Shown here piece after piece: positions 62,579-64,000 of a stretch of 64,000 nucleotides of DNA. Each line of letters starts with the position of its first letter. Position 1 is the first letter of the stretch. The stretch is taken from assembly GCA_030447315.1 (NCBI GenBank), contig JAUJPD010000001.1, forward strand, positions 47,971-111,970, in the 5' to 3' direction. This DNA comes from Actinomycetota bacterium (lineage in GTDB: Bacteria > Actinomycetota > CADDZG01 > WHSQ01). The position numbers and the translations under genes are program-made. The notes beneath the pieces were generated by a model. That model was not told the origin of the DNA, ran no database searches, and worked only from the letters and a program-made list of their open reading frames with translations.

Positions 62579-63763
62579 TTAGACGGTGCGGTAGATGATG
62601 GCGTCTCCCTGGCCGCCTCCTCCACAGAGGGTGGCGATGCCCGTACCGCCGCCCCGGCGCTTCAGCTCGTGAAGGAGGCTGACGGTTAGACGAGCGCCGG
62701 TGCAACCGATCGGATGGCCCAAGGGCAACCGCGCCCCCGTTGACGTTGACCTTGTCCTCCGCGCTCTTGTCGCCGTTGAACAGCATGCGGGTGGAGTGAA
62801 GCGCCACCGCGGCGAACGCTTCGTTGATCTCGACGAGGTCGATGTCACCGATGGACATCCCGGCCTTCTTTAACGCCGCTTGCGCGGCCAGGGCCGGAAC
62901 GGTGTGGAGGTAAGGAGGTCTCTCGGCCGATATGCCGCAGGCGACGATCTCGGCGATCGGCGTCACGCCCAGCTCCTCGGCCCTGCGCGCTCATCACACG
63001 ACCGCGGCCTCCGTCTGAGATCTGCGGCGCGTTGCCGCGGTGATCGTGCCGTCTTTGTTGAACGCCGTCTTGAGCTTCGCCAGCGATTCCGCGGTCGTGG
63101 CCGCGCACGCCCTCGTCGGTGTCGAACACGATGGGGTCGCCTTTGCGCTGGGGGATCTCGAACGGAACGATCTCTTCTTTGAAGCGTCCTTCTGCGATCG
63201 CGGCCGCGGCGCGCTGGTGGGATCGAAGCGACCAGGCGTCCTGGTCCTCTCGACTGATCTTGAACTCGGTATTGACTTCTTCGGACTGAGCACCCATGTG
63301 CTTGTCGGTGAAGGCGTCCCAGAGGCCGTCGAAGATCATCGAGTCCACGACTTGCCGTCGCCCATCCGATAGCCGGTGCGCGCCTTCGGCAACAGGTAAG
63401 GGAGCTGGTCCATGGACTCCATGCCTCCCGCCACGACCGCGGACACCTCGCCGGCGCGGATCATCTGGTCGGCCATCGCGATGGCATTGAGGCCGGAGAG
63501 ACAGACCTTGTTGATCGTTATCGCAGGGACGGAATCGGGGATGCCGGCCTTTATGGCCGCCTGACGAGCCGTGATCTGGCCGGTTCCCGCCTGAAGGACC
63601 TGGCCCATGATCACGTAGTCGATCTGGTCGCCGGAGACGCCGGCCCGCTCGAGGGCGGAGCCGATCGCGCGGCCCCCGAGGTCGACGGCGGGGACATCGG
63701 CGAGAGCTCCCCGAACTTGCCGATGGCGGTGCGGGCGGCGGAGAGGATCACGGAGCGAGCCAT
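62579..63763 (-). pseudogene. Acetyl-CoA acetyltransferase (thiolase), frame-disrupted (probably consensus errors)
   Basis: [21 protein letters not shown] / [67 protein letters not shown] / [20 protein letters not shown] / [47 protein letters not shown] in several reverse frames. Confidence 0.88.
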
Positions 63764-63838
63764 AGGGACCCCTTTCGGGAGCGGGAAGCGGTAAGAAGAT
63801 CGCCATCTTACGCCGGACCCAGACTCGAGGAGGCTCAG

Positions 63839-64000
63839 ATGACGAACGGTGTCGGTGTAGAGATTCGAGGCCCGGTGACCGTCGTCTCGATCGAACGTCC
63901 CGAGGTCAGGAACGCGGTGGACCGGCCGACCGCGCAGGCGCTCGCCGGCGCGTTCCGAGGCTTCGCCGCCGACGACTCGCAATTGGTGGCGGTCCTCACG
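63839..64000 (+). CDS. Enoyl-CoA hydratase/isomerase family protein, truncated by the window edge
   Basis: ATG at 63839 after SD-like [61 protein letters not shown], open to the end. Confidence 0.75.
   Translation, partial: MTNGVGVEIRGPVTVVSIERPEVRNAVDRPTAQALAGAFRGFAADDSQLVAVLT

Overview
High-GC actinobacterial-type chromosomal window (probably from an uncultured or metagenome-assembled genome), densely coded on both strands. Recognisable content: a 3'-truncated ferritin-like/R2-like gene; prfB with a programmed +1 frameshift; secA; a LuxR-type response regulator; comF; an ahcY / SIS-isomerase / Trm112 / phosphomannomutase block; a WhiB regulator; tryptophan 2,3-dioxygenase next to an L,D-transpeptidase; cystathionine beta-synthase, ogt and a transsulfuration gene; a large GT2-polytopic fusion coupled to a DUF5719-type gene; an F420 biosynthesis block (fbiC, cofD, cofE); a cell-surface glycan region (nucleotidyltransferase, SMR/EamA-like protein, SpoIID/LytB, GDP-fucose synthase-like epimerase, four GT4 enzymes, LCP ligase); fumC; a desaturase-TetR operon with a strong candidate operator; two secreted RTX-like proteins; a DUF222/HNH protein; acyl-CoA dehydrogenase; a GT4-methyltransferase-six-hairpin protein-methyltransferase locus; crotonyl-CoA carboxylase/reductase; and a thiolase and enoyl-CoA hydratase at the right edge. 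No rRNA, tRNA, CRISPR array, transposase or phage module was recognised. The most useful non-routine signals are: (1) a repeated TAnnnT-N6/7-(A/G)TG arrangement suggesting leaderless transcription at many gene starts; (2) a three-copy ~41-bp tandem repeat whose last copy forms such a promoter for a GNAT gene; (3) a 3.5-copy ~67-bp tandem repeat at 53.9-54.1 kb; (4) nested inverted repeats upstream of the desaturase-TetR operon; (5) clustered frame disruptions in otherwise conserved genes, some at homopolymers, which look like consensus errors; (6) an uncharacterised sugar-transfer/methylation locus at 55.7-59.2 kb. I did not find a clearly new defence-type or mobile system. All homology calls come from reading the translations, not from database searches.
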